Positions 34,984 to 46,332 are shown, counted from the stretch's first letter. The stretch: DNA of 64,000 nt from Seiridium cupressi (GCA_036674765.1 JARVKI010000025.1:248001-312000); one strand, 5' to 3'. Program-made: numbers and translations. Notes: generated by a model from the sequence alone, not told the origin.

Positions 34984-36360
34984 TATGCTAAGCGAGAGAC
35001 TGCTTTGACTTTCAGTCAAAGCTGGAGGGGAACAACGAACGAATGACGAGGGTTACTGAATGTAACTTGATGAACAACCTTCAAGTTCTTTATAAACATA
35101 CCCGGCCGGACATTCTCGCAGCTCGGACATATATTTCGGCCGAGGAATTCAGAAATCAAACCAGATATCTAAACCTCGTGTGCTATAATGACCAAAATCA
35201 GCCACATTACGCTTCTTGAATTGTGTGACGAGTGCAACTAATAGGGATGAAGTCCTCTGGGCTCAGGCACAGATCTGGAATTGGTATTGTACATCAGATC
35301 GTGTGCCCAAACCCGCAGATAGATACGGGTGAGTTCGAGATCCGCAATGCTTAGCCTTGAAAAAGACTTACGTATGCAACTCCTAGTACTGAAACTAACC
35401 AGAGATCTAAAAGGTAATCTAGTCCCAATGGTCTGGCACCAGTCAAAGCGCCGTCTAAACGAACATATGGCCCGTGATTCAACACTCGCTCGTTCTCAGA
35501 CCGACAACCGAAAGCGCCGCGACGAAGAGAAGAGAAATGCGGAGAACGACCAAGGAAGAATGATACAGAACCTTGTTCGTAGATGTCAAGTTTCCTCTGC
35601 TAACTTTGTATAATTTGATCTCTTTGATGCAGCAAGCCGGATTAAGTGTAAATGGACACAATATTCTCCACAACGAAATGAAAAAATATGGTTATTTGAA
35701 ATAGTATGACTCCCTTTATCTACCCTTAGTTTAACAATATTGGCTCTGTCACGAGAGTTGCCTTGCCTCAATTGTGAACAATCCCCGGTATGAATCGAAA
35801 CCAAGGGCGACACGAGCGGCGGGTAACAGGAGTGCATTAGTTAGCGCGGAGATTCGTAATTGATTTTTGCTACCGAGACTCTAGTGCCTCTTCTTCGCCT
35901 AAGACTATCGGAAGCAGTTACGAACATGTTTTCGTCTACTGTATGCAGACTAGTTCAGGTGCAAGTAGTCGTTCCGGTAGCGCAGGAACGCGCTACGACC
36001 GCCGGCCTGCTTTAGCTGCTTCAGTGCTAGATCGCACGGGCACTAACGATGATGGCCTTGGGCTCCGCGGATCCGTACGATCATTCTTTGGAGGCCCCCC
36101 TGACTAGATGACTAGTTAGTCGGTTGAGTACGTCAGCCTGGTGGAATGAGATCTGATGCTTGGGCTTGAGATGCTGGTGCTCGGCCCGGAATTATGTGCG
36201 AGCATAGCTTACGCTCATATACGAACTATTCAAAAGCTCACAGCCGTTCCGTACGATTTCTAATATACAGTGGTGCTTATGTTTCTGTCTGTCTCCTGAC
36301 GACCACTTTCTATTGTCTTGTCATCCTGATTCCTCCAGTCGCTCTTTAACACGATCCATC
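34984..36360. other. Intergenic between laccase and secreted protein
   Basis: This is a divergent promoter region for the laccase (minus) and the small secreted protein (plus). Apart from the TATA element below, no gene or clear element was recognised. The frame at 35329-35613 (plus) is Arg/Lys/Asp-rich but has no further support. Confidence 0.4.
35088..35094 (-). promoter_or_regulatory. TATA box of the laccase gene
   Basis: On the minus strand TATAAAG lies about 105 bp upstream of the laccase ATG at 34983, a usual position for an inducible fungal secreted-enzyme gene. Confidence 0.5.
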
Positions 36361-36983
36361 ATGTTCAACAAGCTTCTGCTTGCGTTGCCTTTTGTCCTGG
36401 GCGTTCTCTCAAACCCGGTCCAAATTAGGGCGACTGTTCCTGATAACTTCACTCTCTATGCCTATGGCTCTTCATCTAGTTCCGGCATCGGCGGGCTCCC
36501 GGTGCTTGCACTTGACGGTGAGTTCCTCTTCTTTACCTAGTATTTTTATTCTCAAGAAACTTCCACTGATATCATCCAGGTCTTGCCTATATCGTTGACT
36601 TGACGACAGAGACCAGCGCACAAAACGTGACCTGTAAGTCGCGATGATCCCTTGAACCACTATCTGCGTGCTCATAATTGAAAATAGTCGACCTAACATC
36701 ATCAACATTCACTGGGACCACCTCGGATGGTGTAGAGAGCCTTCTCTACATTCCATCCACTTCTGGCCCTGTAGGCTTCACTACTACAACTGGCGACTCC
36801 TCGAAGGTTACGTCTGGCTTTGGATTTTATGGTAGAGTGGCCTACTGCTACACCCAGGATGCTATCAGTACCCTTTGGTACGCTGTACCCACCGAGCAAA
36901 GCGGCCTTTGGCAGCTCAACTGGGACAGCGATAGCGATGCTGCCATTGTTGTTGCGCTCAGAGACAATGCTCCTTCATCTTAA
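36361..36983 (+). CDS. Small secreted protein of unknown function, 168 aa
   Basis: Two introns (36518-36579 and 36634-36687) give a 168-aa protein. The first 17 or so residues form a signal peptide (MFNKLLLALPFVLGVLSN). The mature part is a beta-rich, Ser/Thr/Gly-rich domain with the blocks FTLYAYG, GLPVLALDGLAYIVD, LYIPSTSGPVGFTT, FGFYGRVAY and LWYAVPTEQSGLWQLNW. I recall this pattern from a widespread family of uncharacterised secreted fungal proteins (FxLYAYG...GLP...DGLAYxG), which have no known activity. It has only one Cys in the mature chain, so it is not a typical disulphide-rich effector. It lies 1.4 kb from, and divergent to, the secreted laccase. Confidence 0.85.
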
Positions 36984-38089
36984 AGAAGCCACATATAGGC
37001 CGAGGAGAAGGAGAGGGCAGGCATCGTAATTATGCTTTAGTCGACACCTACATTTCTGATATCTGTATTATACATAATTTTCCTTAAGCGTGCTGCGCAT
37101 CGCTTCCAAACCCATGCGAATATTCCGCTTCCAGGCATGGCCATCAAAAGCTACAATTGGTGTTTCTTCTCATTATCTATAGCAAATACGAAAGGATGAA
37201 TTCAAAGTTGTTTAGCACTGTTTGTTTGATTTCCCCGCTGTCAGCAGGAGTGTAGCACAATACTTGTACTATTTATGTGTTACATAACCTGATGTGTTAT
37301 ATCGTTGCAGATAGGTGTGGCTAGGTGCAGGGGCTCTCGAAGAGGATGTCATAGTTACTCCAGGTCAGGGCACTAGTCGTCATTTGTGACACAGAATCTT
37401 AACACAGTTCTGTATCTTGGCTCTTATTACCATATGAAAGGAGCTCGGTGCATAAAATAAGCACTTGGTGTTGATCCACATAGCGGTAAGTGGCTCCAAG
37501 CTGCTGAACTACCCTTGGCGAGTCGTTGGTTCGCATTGGAAACTAGTCTTTTCTTCGTCGGAAAGACGATCATTTATCACAACATAGCACCCATAGTACT
37601 ATTCGTAACTTCTTTAAGAGACTCCAGCTTGAAGACTTTGAATATGATGCTTTCGCTAATGGCATTCCTGGAACGCCCTGCGCTAGTATTATTTCCTTGT
37701 AATGCAACAATAAATCAATGTAGCGACCCAAGCATGCCAGAGTAGAGGGAAACATCCTAGTCAGGGCAGAATACTTATTTTATTATTTAATACAGGTCTA
37801 TCGTAATTTTACACATGGCGCTGAATCAATGCACGATTAGAAACCAGAGCACTAAACTACTGGTCTGTCCAAACCTATAAGTCGAGTCCTTTCAGCCTTG
37901 GCTGGCACGACGGAGAGCGCAACCGGTCATCCATCGGAAGACTCCACACATACTGACCATGATCAGCAGGTGGCTACGCTACACAGGATTATCACTCATA
38001 ACACGACTAACTCTCCAAGACTATCACTATCACATCTTCGTCACCACCAAAACAATGTTCAATCTACCCACTTTACATCATGGCGCTTC
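36984..38089. other. Intergenic, no gene recognised
   Basis: AT-rich 3' flank of the secreted-protein gene, with no frame of interest until the glycoside hydrolase remnant. Confidence 0.45.
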
Positions 38090-39174
38090 ATGATTATCTT
38101 TATCTCTTAGCTTGTACCTTTCCTTTCGCTGGTTGTGGTAATAGCTCAAGACGCGGCATCATGCTTTCCGTACGGATCCACTGTCGTCCTCAAGGATCTC
38201 GCTCCACTTGAAGTCGAGCTCAAAGACTGGTGGTGCCCGAATTCTATGGCAGTTGGTTTTCAGGGATTCTCATACCCCCTCGAAGAAGCTGACTAGTTAC
38301 ATCCGAATAATGGCTTCGATACCATAAACGCCGACTTTGCCCATATGACGCAATAGTTTGAAGCGACGATTGCTCCAATATACTACCCTCTTGATATTAA
38401 TGCATCCGTCTTTGAAACACCCTGAGTGCGGGTGTAGCGAATGATATGGTTGTATTCAAAGTTTGGACTAATTTAGGGGACCGCGTGAGTGATAGTTATT
38501 GGTGAATGTCTTGAAGAGGCTGGGGGACTATAGGATGATTGGAAGATATCGCAGCAAGTCATTCACGATGTGATGAGGTCGCCGACACTATTTATCCTGC
38601 TGATTTTGGCTTTGAGCCAGGCCGTGATGGTATGGATACCGGCGGGGAGCAATTTGTGGCTGACTTGGCTCTATTTAGAGAGAAATTGAACAGCCACGGT
38701 GTTTCGGCAGGGGACAGTGAGGATTGGGATAGATCGCAAATGCGAAGCGAAAATGGTACTGGACTAGCCGAGATCGGTGCCGGTGTCAAGGCCAATAGCG
38801 ATTCCTGTCATGCTCATATCATGCTAGTATACAGTTGTTCGATCCCTGCGTCGGAGACGTGGACTTATATCCGAGTGCAGATCGAGTGGCTCAATGCGAT
38901 GGTTCAGCTGCCCACAATGATTACCGAGACGCGGTGGGCCTGGTTCCCAGATACCCATGTCAATATGCCTGAACTTGGTGTGGAGGAGTATACAAAGTAC
39001 TGAGAAAAATACGATCAGGAGTGCAAGACACCTAAGGAGTTCAATATCGGATGGATTCTTCATACGTGGTATGGGGAAGGGTAATTTCATTTTCTATTCG
39101 ACAATGGTTCCTGTGAGATTCCAGATTTCTGGCCGCAGAATGGTTGTGTTGAGGAGAATAGACTAGCTTCGTAA
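38090..39174 (+). pseudogene. Degenerate secreted TIM-barrel glycoside hydrolase (GH17-like)
   Basis: This is a remnant of a fungal secreted glucanase-type enzyme. From ATG 38090 the frame reads a broken signal region, then DWWCPNSMAVGFQGFSYPLE, NNGFDTINADFAHMTQ and FEATIAPIYYPLDINASVFE. A second block follows (AGVANDMVVFKVWTNLGD), then FGFEPGRDGMDTGGEQFVAD, LNSHGVSAGDSEDWDRSQ and ITETRWAWFPDTHVNMPELG, and last FNIGWILHTWYGEG. Nonsense codons interrupt it at 38108-38110 (TAG), 38294-38296 (TAG), 38354-38356 (TAG), 38423-38425 (TGA), 39001-39003 (TGA) and about 39082 (TAA); frame changes also occur around 38430-38540. The conserved acids (E in GFEPG, E in ITETRWAW) remain visible. At least one stop (CAA-TAG-TTT context) fits C-to-T change at CpA. 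It cannot make an active enzyme. Confidence 0.85.
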
Positions 39175-39862
39175 CTCACTTTCATAGACAAATATATTCT
39201 ACTTGTTTATGCTAAAAGAGTAATTATTTTGAGCCAGAAACCCAAAAATAGATGGCTGCGGGTGTATCCTTAACTTGCATGTATAGGTGACGTCATTGCA
39301 AGTGATATATTATGCTGGTGGTGGGAGTCTATTAGGAAAACAAGCGTCCAGACGATTGCATCATTATTCACCTAATAAGACCGCGCAATAGCGTAACGGC
39401 ACCGACACCTCAACTATTGTCAAAATGGGCGAAGACATAAAGAATGAATTGAGTGGTTGATTGAGTATCAGAAAATAGCCGAAGACAGATAGGTAGCTAG
39501 GTTATACACGCTCGGCTCGCTAATATTAACACGGGATTGGTTGACAAGAAAAGCTAATATTATTTGCGCAGTGTCTTTATTTACGCATGCTCTATCAGGC
39601 CTAATAATGGCGGGTGTTGGAACTATCGCAACTCTGCGTTCACCGGATGCTTTGGCCATGATCGCTCTGAAGCATATTGAAATTGATGACTTGAGTCACC
39701 TTCTCCCGATCCCGGCTAAAGGTGATGCCTCGCAGCAGCAAAGTTAGCACTGTCTGTACTCGCGGTAAAATCATTTTATAGATAAACTGTAACTTTCATT
39801 CTTTTTTTTATATATATATCAAAATTAACTTTAACTTGTATAAAATGATTTCTGGGACTCCT

Positions 39863-41423
39863 TTACGGTTCATCGTATTCCTGATGCTTCTCCTCTTCGT
39901 AAAAGCCGTGCTCAAAGCTCTTCTCCTGGCGGAAGGCGAAACGTTCCCAACTGACTCCTCTTCTCACGATCGTGCCATTTTTTGTGACCCGATGTGATCG
40001 TGGCTCGAAGGCCATGACTGATCGCCAGGTCTTGAACATGCGACGCCAATAACACGCCTCGGCCGCCGGTGTCAAATATCTATCCCTGAATACGCGAGTC
40101 GATTCTGCCGCAATCTTGCGCGCGTCGTCCGGGCGTACGATCAGACTCTCCATCTTCTCGTCGAGGTCACGCCAGTCCCGGCGAACCTCAACGTAATTCT
40201 GCTCGGTCCCGTTCGACTTCAATAAATGGTAGTAGTGGGCCATGTATTCCAGATTATGGATGACGGGAACACTGTTGCAGTTGTGTAAGTAGCGTAGCCG
40301 TCCACTCCAAGAGTTTCCTTCGGTGTGGGCGACGTATTGATACCGGCAAAAGTCTTGCATAGCCATAATGTTGTCGCGGTTATGCCAATCGATGGCTTCG
40401 ACGTCGCTCCACTTCCTGCCCTTTGCTGCCGTAACCAGATCGCCACGCAACCGGGTGTTAACCGCTAGACTTCCGCGCCAAGACAGTTTCGACGGCTTAT
40501 CATCCCATCCAAGTGCATATGAGCTCTCCAAGTCGGCTACATCTGCGCGGAATTGAGTATACGAGGCAACACCATCGTCGGGATAAGATCAGCCGTCGAA
40601 ATCCGGCATGACCCAAAGCCAAGGGTTGTTCTTCTCGCGTGCCCACGACCACCGGATACGATTCGGCTGGTGCTGAGGCGATTGTGCCACATCTTCAATA
40701 TCGAAGACGAATTCGATATTCGGTATGGACTTGGGGTTTGGTATAGACGTCAAGGCGCGATACATGTTGGCTAGAGCGGCCAGACCTCGAGAGCGATCTG
40801 GTTCACCTGGGACCTCCTTGATGACGTACAGCTGGGCATAATGTTAGCACATGGTGAAATGACCCAAGAAAAGCAGCTCACCTCGCCGTCATAGATCATC
40901 ACCTGGAACTCTCCATGTTGTCGCCCACTGTACTCTTCCTTTCTATCGACATGGACGTCCTTTTCGAATATGGACCCCTTGGTCTCGATTATGTGATCCC
41001 GAGCGCGTTCAAGCTCCCAATATAAATCCGGAAAGGCAATCTGGTCAGGTCAGCAACAAGAACAAGAGCTGGGCAGATGTACTAGATCCCTGTAGAGAGA
41101 GGCCTTGTACTCGATCGACAAAGACTAGAATCCACGCTGATAAAACGTACATCGCATTGCTCGTCTGACATGCCAAAGTTTAATGCATCCCGCTGCGTCT
41201 CGAACGCCCATTGCTCTTCCGCAGGCGGCGATTGACCCAAAGATATTTGCTGCTGTTCCTGTGGCTCTCGTATCGACGCTTGGAAGAATGAAACTTCTCT
41301 AGTTTCCCTGCTGTTGAGAAACAGAATAGTCGAGGTTGATAGAATAGCTAGGGCCAGACAAATGAGGCGCCGGCTGGCAAAATGCTTGGACACATCGGCC
41401 AGGGGTCGCCGCTCTAGATACAT
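39863..41423 (-). pseudogene. GT90/CAP10-type glycosyltransferase with one nonsense codon
   Basis: This is a type II Golgi-type O-glycosyltransferase (CAP10/Rumi family; xylosyl- or glucosyltransferase in relatives). Exons 41151-41423, 40882-41040 and 39863-40831, separated by clean GT-AG introns (41041-41150, 40832-40881), give 467 codons in perfect frame. A short cytoplasmic tail and a membrane anchor (LICLALAILSTSTILFL) come first. The catalytic domain follows: PWLWVMPDFDG, SYPDDGVASYTQFRADVADL, KPSKLSWRGSLAVN, then YVAHTEGNSWSGRLRYLHNC, the nucleotide-sugar region. The only defect is TGA at 40589-40591 (minus), where relatives have a Trp in a PDF-G-W-S/G-W-P type motif; TGG to TGA is a single G-to-A change. 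The remainder is undamaged, so the change is either recent, a sequencing error, or read through. Confidence 0.82.
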
Positions 41424-41741
41424 CGCAGCGAATCGGGTTTTAAATGATCAACGAGGCATAAGGAGCGTAATCCTGGGTTTAATGAACGTCAAGACCACAT
41501 TGTTAGAAAATTGTAGAATTACTTTCGCTCAGGAAATTCCCAAAGAATACATATAGGCCAGTGGGGTTGCCTCGAGTCATCAGGGGACGCAGATGATGGG
41601 GATTCTGTTAATTAATGACAGCCAGCCACATCGGCACGGCGTTTCATGGTTCGATTCCTTGAAGCCCGGCCGGCGATCTTGGCAGGGTGAAGCCATCGCA
41701 TGCATTGAGCCCTAGCCCATCAACTAGGGCCCTTTCCAAGA

Positions 41742-41862
41742 TGACATATGGAAGGATCTAGCGTAGTGGGCTTAGAGGGGTAGCTTTTGAGGGCCCTGGC
41801 CCACTGAATTCCGCCTTAGAACCCCATTCCTCAATCAAACTTTCAGACCAGACTTGCTTTCT
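41742..41862 (+). repeat. Left inverted-repeat arm
   Basis: It is the reverse-complement counterpart of 42720-42836, with an estimated 80-85 percent identity by eye. A short hairpin (CCCTAG...CTAGGG, about 41710-41729) lies just outside this arm. Confidence 0.75.
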
Positions 41863-42454
41863 CCGCGCGTTCTCCTATTTACCCAGCGGGCTTACCAACG
41901 AGTCGGAAGACGCCAGACGCTAACTGGTTCAAGCTTAACTCTTTGATAAGGCTGTTATCAAGTAAGCGGAGGACACTAGCCTTATGGCACTATCGACGAC
42001 GAGGCAAGCCAAGCTGAGAACTAAACCCCACTCAGTCAGGGCGGTAGCAAAGCTGAAAGGCCAGACTGGTCGCGATTGGCCTGATCCAGAGTCTGGGGAC
42101 CAAACTATGTTGCGCTTATTCAAGTCGCCAGTCCCATCACAAGCGATGCACAGTCCGGAACAGATGCAGTGTTTATCGGGATGCCAAATTACCGAAGGAG
42201 CAAAGAGACAGATCAAGTCACCGCACGAATTCTGGAGGCTGTGTATTGTTGGTGGCTCATTATAGTTCAAAAGGATGATAAATCTGGAGGATATGTTAAT
42301 GGTCACCGTTATAAATGGGGGCTGGGGGATATACTGGGTTACAGTACAAAAGAATAACATCTCTTATCCGCACTGTGTGGTGCAGTGGTTGTCATTTAGG
42401 TCACAGGGATATTTCTATCTAACACGGTCCACATATGGATAAAGCGCTGATCCG

Positions 42455-42479
42455 TATATATATATATATATATATATAT
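42455..42479. repeat. (TA)n microsatellite
   Basis: About 12 uninterrupted TA units are followed by TTTATTTATTTT. They lie inside the inverted-repeat element. Confidence 0.9.
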
Positions 42480-42719
42480 TTATTTATTTTGCCTTATAAA
42501 AACCTTTCGAAAACGGTATAAATCACGAGATGTTCAGTTTTGCCGCTGCGGTACGTCTCCATAATGCCCCAGTTAGCGCATATACCACATTGTGGGTGAA
42601 AACATCCTGGCGACCTGTATCGCCTTACAAATTCGAGCTAGCCGGCGTATTCCTGCATGCCCAGACCCGAGTTGTCGCGATAAAGGCATCGAGGAATGAC
42701 TAGGCTCTGAGCCATGGAA

Positions 42720-42836
42720 AGAAAGCAAGTCTGCTCTGAAAGAAGTTTTGATTGAGTGTGGTTTTCCAAGGTGGAATTCAGTGGGCCAGGGCCCTCAAAG
42801 CTACCCCTCGAGCCCACTAAATCCTTCCATATGTTA
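42720..42836 (-). repeat. Right inverted-repeat arm
   Basis: Reverse complement of the left arm at 41742-41862. Confidence 0.75.
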
Positions 42837-44008
42837 TCTACAGGATTGATGCGAGATCCGGCTGCCTGCGTCCGTATCATTCGCCCACGTCACAATTGTA
42901 CTTGCATTGCCGCAAAGGGCATGGATTGGCATCCATGCCTTACAAAACCAGCAGTGCGTCGAGATCGGATGTCGTTGGATCTGGCCCGTCCAACTCCTTC
43001 TGTCGACGGATGTTTGCAATGTGTTCCTCTGCATCGGCTACTGAGCGCATGAAGTCGTTTTCGGCATCGCCGGGGTGCGGACCTGGATCGAATTCCATCA
43101 AGCTGGATCTTCCCCGGAAGCAGCGCCATCGCAAAATCCTCCACTGGGCACAGAAATGTGATCGCAAGAGGACCTCCTACTCGCAAGATTTTGCAGGCGA
43201 AATATACAGGAGGATTTGCAGAGGCTCGAGGGATCACAGCCCGGTCAGACTTCTCCAAATGTGTCAAACAGCCGATGCAGCTTACCTCGGTACCCAGTCA
43301 GCCCCATTGGCCGCCCTGGAGCACCAGAGTCCACAGGCATCCTACACGAAACTTCCGTGACGGAAGTTGCCAGGACTCCGCCAACAACGAACCCGCCCAA
43401 CATCCGGACCCTGACATATGGGTTGACCCTGCCATCGACGCAGAACGACACACCGTGTTGAAGTAGTATGTATGCTAGCTACGAAGGGGTATGACCACTG
43501 AGTGTCCATCGCCGGGCTCTTAGGTATGATAATATGAAGCATTGGCTATTAATTAAGCATTGTTCGAGAGACACCAGTCTACTCTGGAGCCTCAGCTTTA
43601 AATCGCTGAATTACTATAGTAGTCATAGTTGTCAAGGCTACGGCTCGTTGAACACGATGGCAGACAAAGCTGATCTAGGATTTCCTATGCACCTCGCACT
43701 TATTTTCCTCTGCTTGATACATCAGCGCTGTTATAATGTTATTATAATGTTGCTTATTAATAATTTATTAAATTTAACACTTTTTAATTTGTATGAAAAG
43801 TATATATTATTACCTCTAAATTTTAGTTCACACAAACGCCGATATGCTTTTGAACCTTTTTTCCCCAACCATATTACGACTCGTTATTGCTTTCGGAACT
43901 AGCTGTAGCTTCCATGGCAGTGCATAGCATGACCTGTCACCCACGTCTATCAACTGGGAGTGTCACATTGCAGCTAATCTGGAATACCAATCTTCAGGAC
44001 GGGGGAGA
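42837..44008. other. Gene remnant or spacer between repeat element and amidohydrolase
   Basis: On the minus strand at 42940-43460, short frames have protein-like stretches in different frames (DFMRSVADAEEHIANIRRQK; VNPYVRVRMLGGFVVGGVLA). No splice pattern joins them and I do not recognise a family, so this may be an old pseudogene. From 43500 to 43880 the sequence becomes very AT-rich and non-coding. Confidence 0.3.
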
Positions 44009-45080
44009 ATGGTCCGGGCATTTGCTATCACGAATGTTCGCGTTTTCGATTGTACGAAACTGCTGCCTACCACAACCGTTACTGTCTCGGATGGCCACAT
44101 CAACCACCTATGTTCACCATGCGGCCACGATCTTCCTGCGGATTTTGTCTACGATGCAGCCGGTTTGAAGCTCCTTCCCGCATACATGGACTCGCATGCT
44201 CATTCGAGTAACGTAACTAACCTGGAAGAATTGACAGCTTTTGGTGTTACCACTTGTCAAGGATATAAGGTTTACTATAGCCTATCATAGTACTTACGTG
44301 TTGGTGAAATTTTGGCGTAGCTGGTACTGCGACACCACCACGGTGCTGGCTTTTTGCGCGTTCCCGTCTTTCTGCGCACACTCTCAGGAGTCACAAGGGC
44401 CTGACACATCTCACCACTGTTTCATTTATCGCGACGGCACCCAACAGCACGCACGCTAAATTGTTCGGCCAGGTCGGGACTCCTCATTCACTCAACAATC
44501 CCAGCCAGATTCCGGCGTGGGTGGATCAGCAGGTGAATGAAGGTGCTGACTTCATGAATGTCGTCGGCAGCGCACCGAGTGCCGGCCTGACTCTGGAAGC
44601 CAAGACCCTTTTGGTCGAGAAATCTCAGCCGAGAAATAAGCAGGTTGTACTACACGCCAGCAGCTACGAAGCCTATCGACAAGGCGCCATTGCTAACGTC
44701 GACCAGATCCGCCATTTCACGTTGGATGTCCCTGCGGACGAGCATTTACTTAGAATGATCAAGGATTCTGGAGCCTCTTTATGTCCAACATGTACTACGA
44801 TGCGTGCTGTCGTCGAACAGCTCAATTTGCCTAAGAGCTCACTGGCTACAGCCAATGTGTCAGTGGCCGCCATGCATGCAGCACATGTACCCATCGTCGT
44901 CGGCACAGACGCCAATATGAAACCATCAGCGACAGAGAATGTGCCGTTTGGGAATAGCTTGCATGATGAGCTGGGGAATATGGTGGCCGCGGGTATGTCT
45001 CCCATAGAAGCCCTAAACGCTGCTACATCACTACCAGCAAAACTCTTCGGTCTTCCATATCAGTGTCAATCTTGTTCCAA
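44009..45080 (+). pseudogene. Amidohydrolase, broken in the middle and truncated at the C-terminus
   Basis: This is a metal-dependent amidohydrolase of the imidazolonepropionase-like type. Part 1 (44009-44290) reads ATG, then FAITNVRVFDC, GLKLLPAYMDSHAHSSN (the HxH metal motif) and EELTAFGVTTCQ. After about 100 bp with no open frame, part 2 resumes at about 44395 (VSFIATAPNSTHAKLFG) and continues as one frame. It contains the metal-ligand regions VVLHASSYEAYRQGA, VDQIRHFTLD and VPIVVGTDAN. The gap contains frame changes (LRTLSGVT in one frame, TTVSFIA in another), so a single intron does not repair it. After LPAKLFGLP (about 45060) family similarity stops abruptly, so the C-terminal beta-sandwich strand that closes this fold is missing. 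The open frame itself runs to 45195. Confidence 0.72.
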
Positions 45081-45346
45081 TTTTTATCCAGCCTCACCGA
45101 GTCAAATACAATCTCCACGCAACGAGAGATGCGCTCGTATGATGACAGTCGAGGATGTGTTGGTGTGCCATCACGTATTACTTGTCCCATGCTAAGGAAC
45201 GTATAAAGGCATTGCGTGAGATGCTCGCTCCGCTCCGCATTGACACGCACTTCGTTGTTGATCATTTTCTCCCAGTTTCCCCCCTCTGCTACCACAAGGC
45301 CCTGTGCATCGAAATAGTAACTCCGTTGTTCTGGTTTAGCTGCCAT
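45023..45346 (-). CDS. Possible small ORF, 107 aa, unknown
   Basis: An ATG-initiated minus-strand frame overlaps the 3' end of the amidohydrolase remnant exactly where that similarity ends. Its composition is protein-like (GNWEKMINNEVRVNAERSEH, then RLSSYERISRCVEIVFDSV). No family is recognised. It may be a genuine gene fragment that replaced the amidohydrolase C-terminus, or chance. Confidence 0.25.
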   Translation of the reverse strand: MAAKPEQRSYYFDAQGLVVAEGGNWEKMINNEVRVNAERSEHLTQCLYTFLSMGQVIRDGTPTHPRLSSYERISRCVEIVFDSVRLDKNWNKIDTDMEDRRVLLVVM

Positions 45347-45384
45347 GAACTCATCTCTAGCCTATAAAGGATAATTTGGTCGTC

Positions 45385-45415
45385 TTCGTTCTCGTTCTCG
45401 TTCTCGTTCTCGTTC
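45385..45415. repeat. Hexanucleotide microsatellite (TTCTCG)n
   Basis: About five tandem units of GTTCTC, followed by degenerate copies (GTTCAA, GTTCAC, GTTCAAAT). Confidence 0.9.
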
Positions 45416-46332
45416 AAGTTCACGTTCAAATTTAACAGCGCCTAAGAGCACGATTGAGACGCCCTGTAATGATCTGCTGTTGTCTCCTCTGCGGCCGAGG
45501 AATATTTTTGGTTGTTGCTATTCTCCCAGTAGGGCTGGTACATTCCATTAGAATCCCACGGTTTGGGGATTGTTGTGAAGTGCATTTACTGCCATGTAGC
45601 AGAAGGGTTCTCAAGTCCAACCTCAATATTAGTATATAACTCAAAAGGGTCGAGACTTAGCTGTGACTGCTCAACGTTCAGGATTTCTGATCTACTCAAT
45701 CGGTTTGTTGCGTTTAACGCTGGCCTACTGGTGCTAGAATTTGCGCACCATTAAGCATTGTGAAATCCATGTGGAACGGACGAATCGCGACGTAATCGTT
45801 TCCGTGAACGACCTATATTCGAATTATATGTGGAGCTTTTTGTGGTTTCGCCACTCTCAATCGAAATCGGAGTAGTGATAACTTTGAGCACAAGGAAAGA
45901 TGCAGAAAAGACAAGCTTCTAAACATGTCGCCAGCAACAGCTCTGGAAAGTGCTATTCTGGTGCTGCAGCTGGCAAAATGGTGGCTGTAGGGGTGTACGT
46001 ACCGGTGCACTAACATAAGTTGCTCAAGCCAATAAGAGGCTGAGAAATATCGCTGCGCCCGCAGGTCGTTGCGTCCCTACATTATGATTTGCGCTGCATC
46101 TCTATCAATTCTCTGATTCATTACGTGAGAATTTGTGCAGATGACGTTGGAAGTTCCCCGCAGTGGAAAACCATGGGCTACACCTGGTCAAAATACTTCT
46201 TTTCTACTCTAGCTCGGTTGTATTATTATCCTTCAGAGACTTTCTTCTGAGTATCTCTTCCTTTTTAACCTTCAACTTCCTTCTCCTAACTTAAAAAGGA
46301 CGGAAGAGTGAAAGACGTTAACACTGCTTACC
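45416..46332. other. Intergenic, no gene recognised
   Basis: Low-complexity and AT-rich patches and short frames only. The last 150 bp are pyrimidine-rich and probably the leader of the next gene. Confidence 0.45.

Larger units (their letters stand above)
41742..42836. mobile_element. 1.1 kb element bounded by about 120-bp inverted repeats (foldback/MITE-like)
   Basis: The left arm (41742-41862) and the reverse complement of the right arm (42720-42836) align over nearly their whole length. Shared blocks include ACATATGGAAGGAT, GGGGTAGCTTT, GAGGGCCCTGGCCCACTGAA and AGACTTGCTTTCT, with scattered substitutions and small gaps. The interior (about 860 bp) codes for nothing recognisable and includes a TA microsatellite. 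No target-site duplication could be identified next to the arms, and no transposase is present. It could be a non-autonomous DNA transposon, or two unrelated copies of a short repeat in opposite orientation. Confidence 0.7.

Noticed and set aside
36361..36983. Small secreted protein as a cysteine-rich effector
   Set aside because: The mature chain has only one Cys and resembles a widespread uncharacterised secreted family.
41640..41670. GGTTCGATTCC resembling a tRNA B box
   Set aside because: No A box or cloverleaf could be formed in the 80 bp upstream.
41935..42360. Frame of 141 codons inside the inverted-repeat element, tested as a transposase
   Set aside because: No catalytic acids or family motif; composition is not protein-like.
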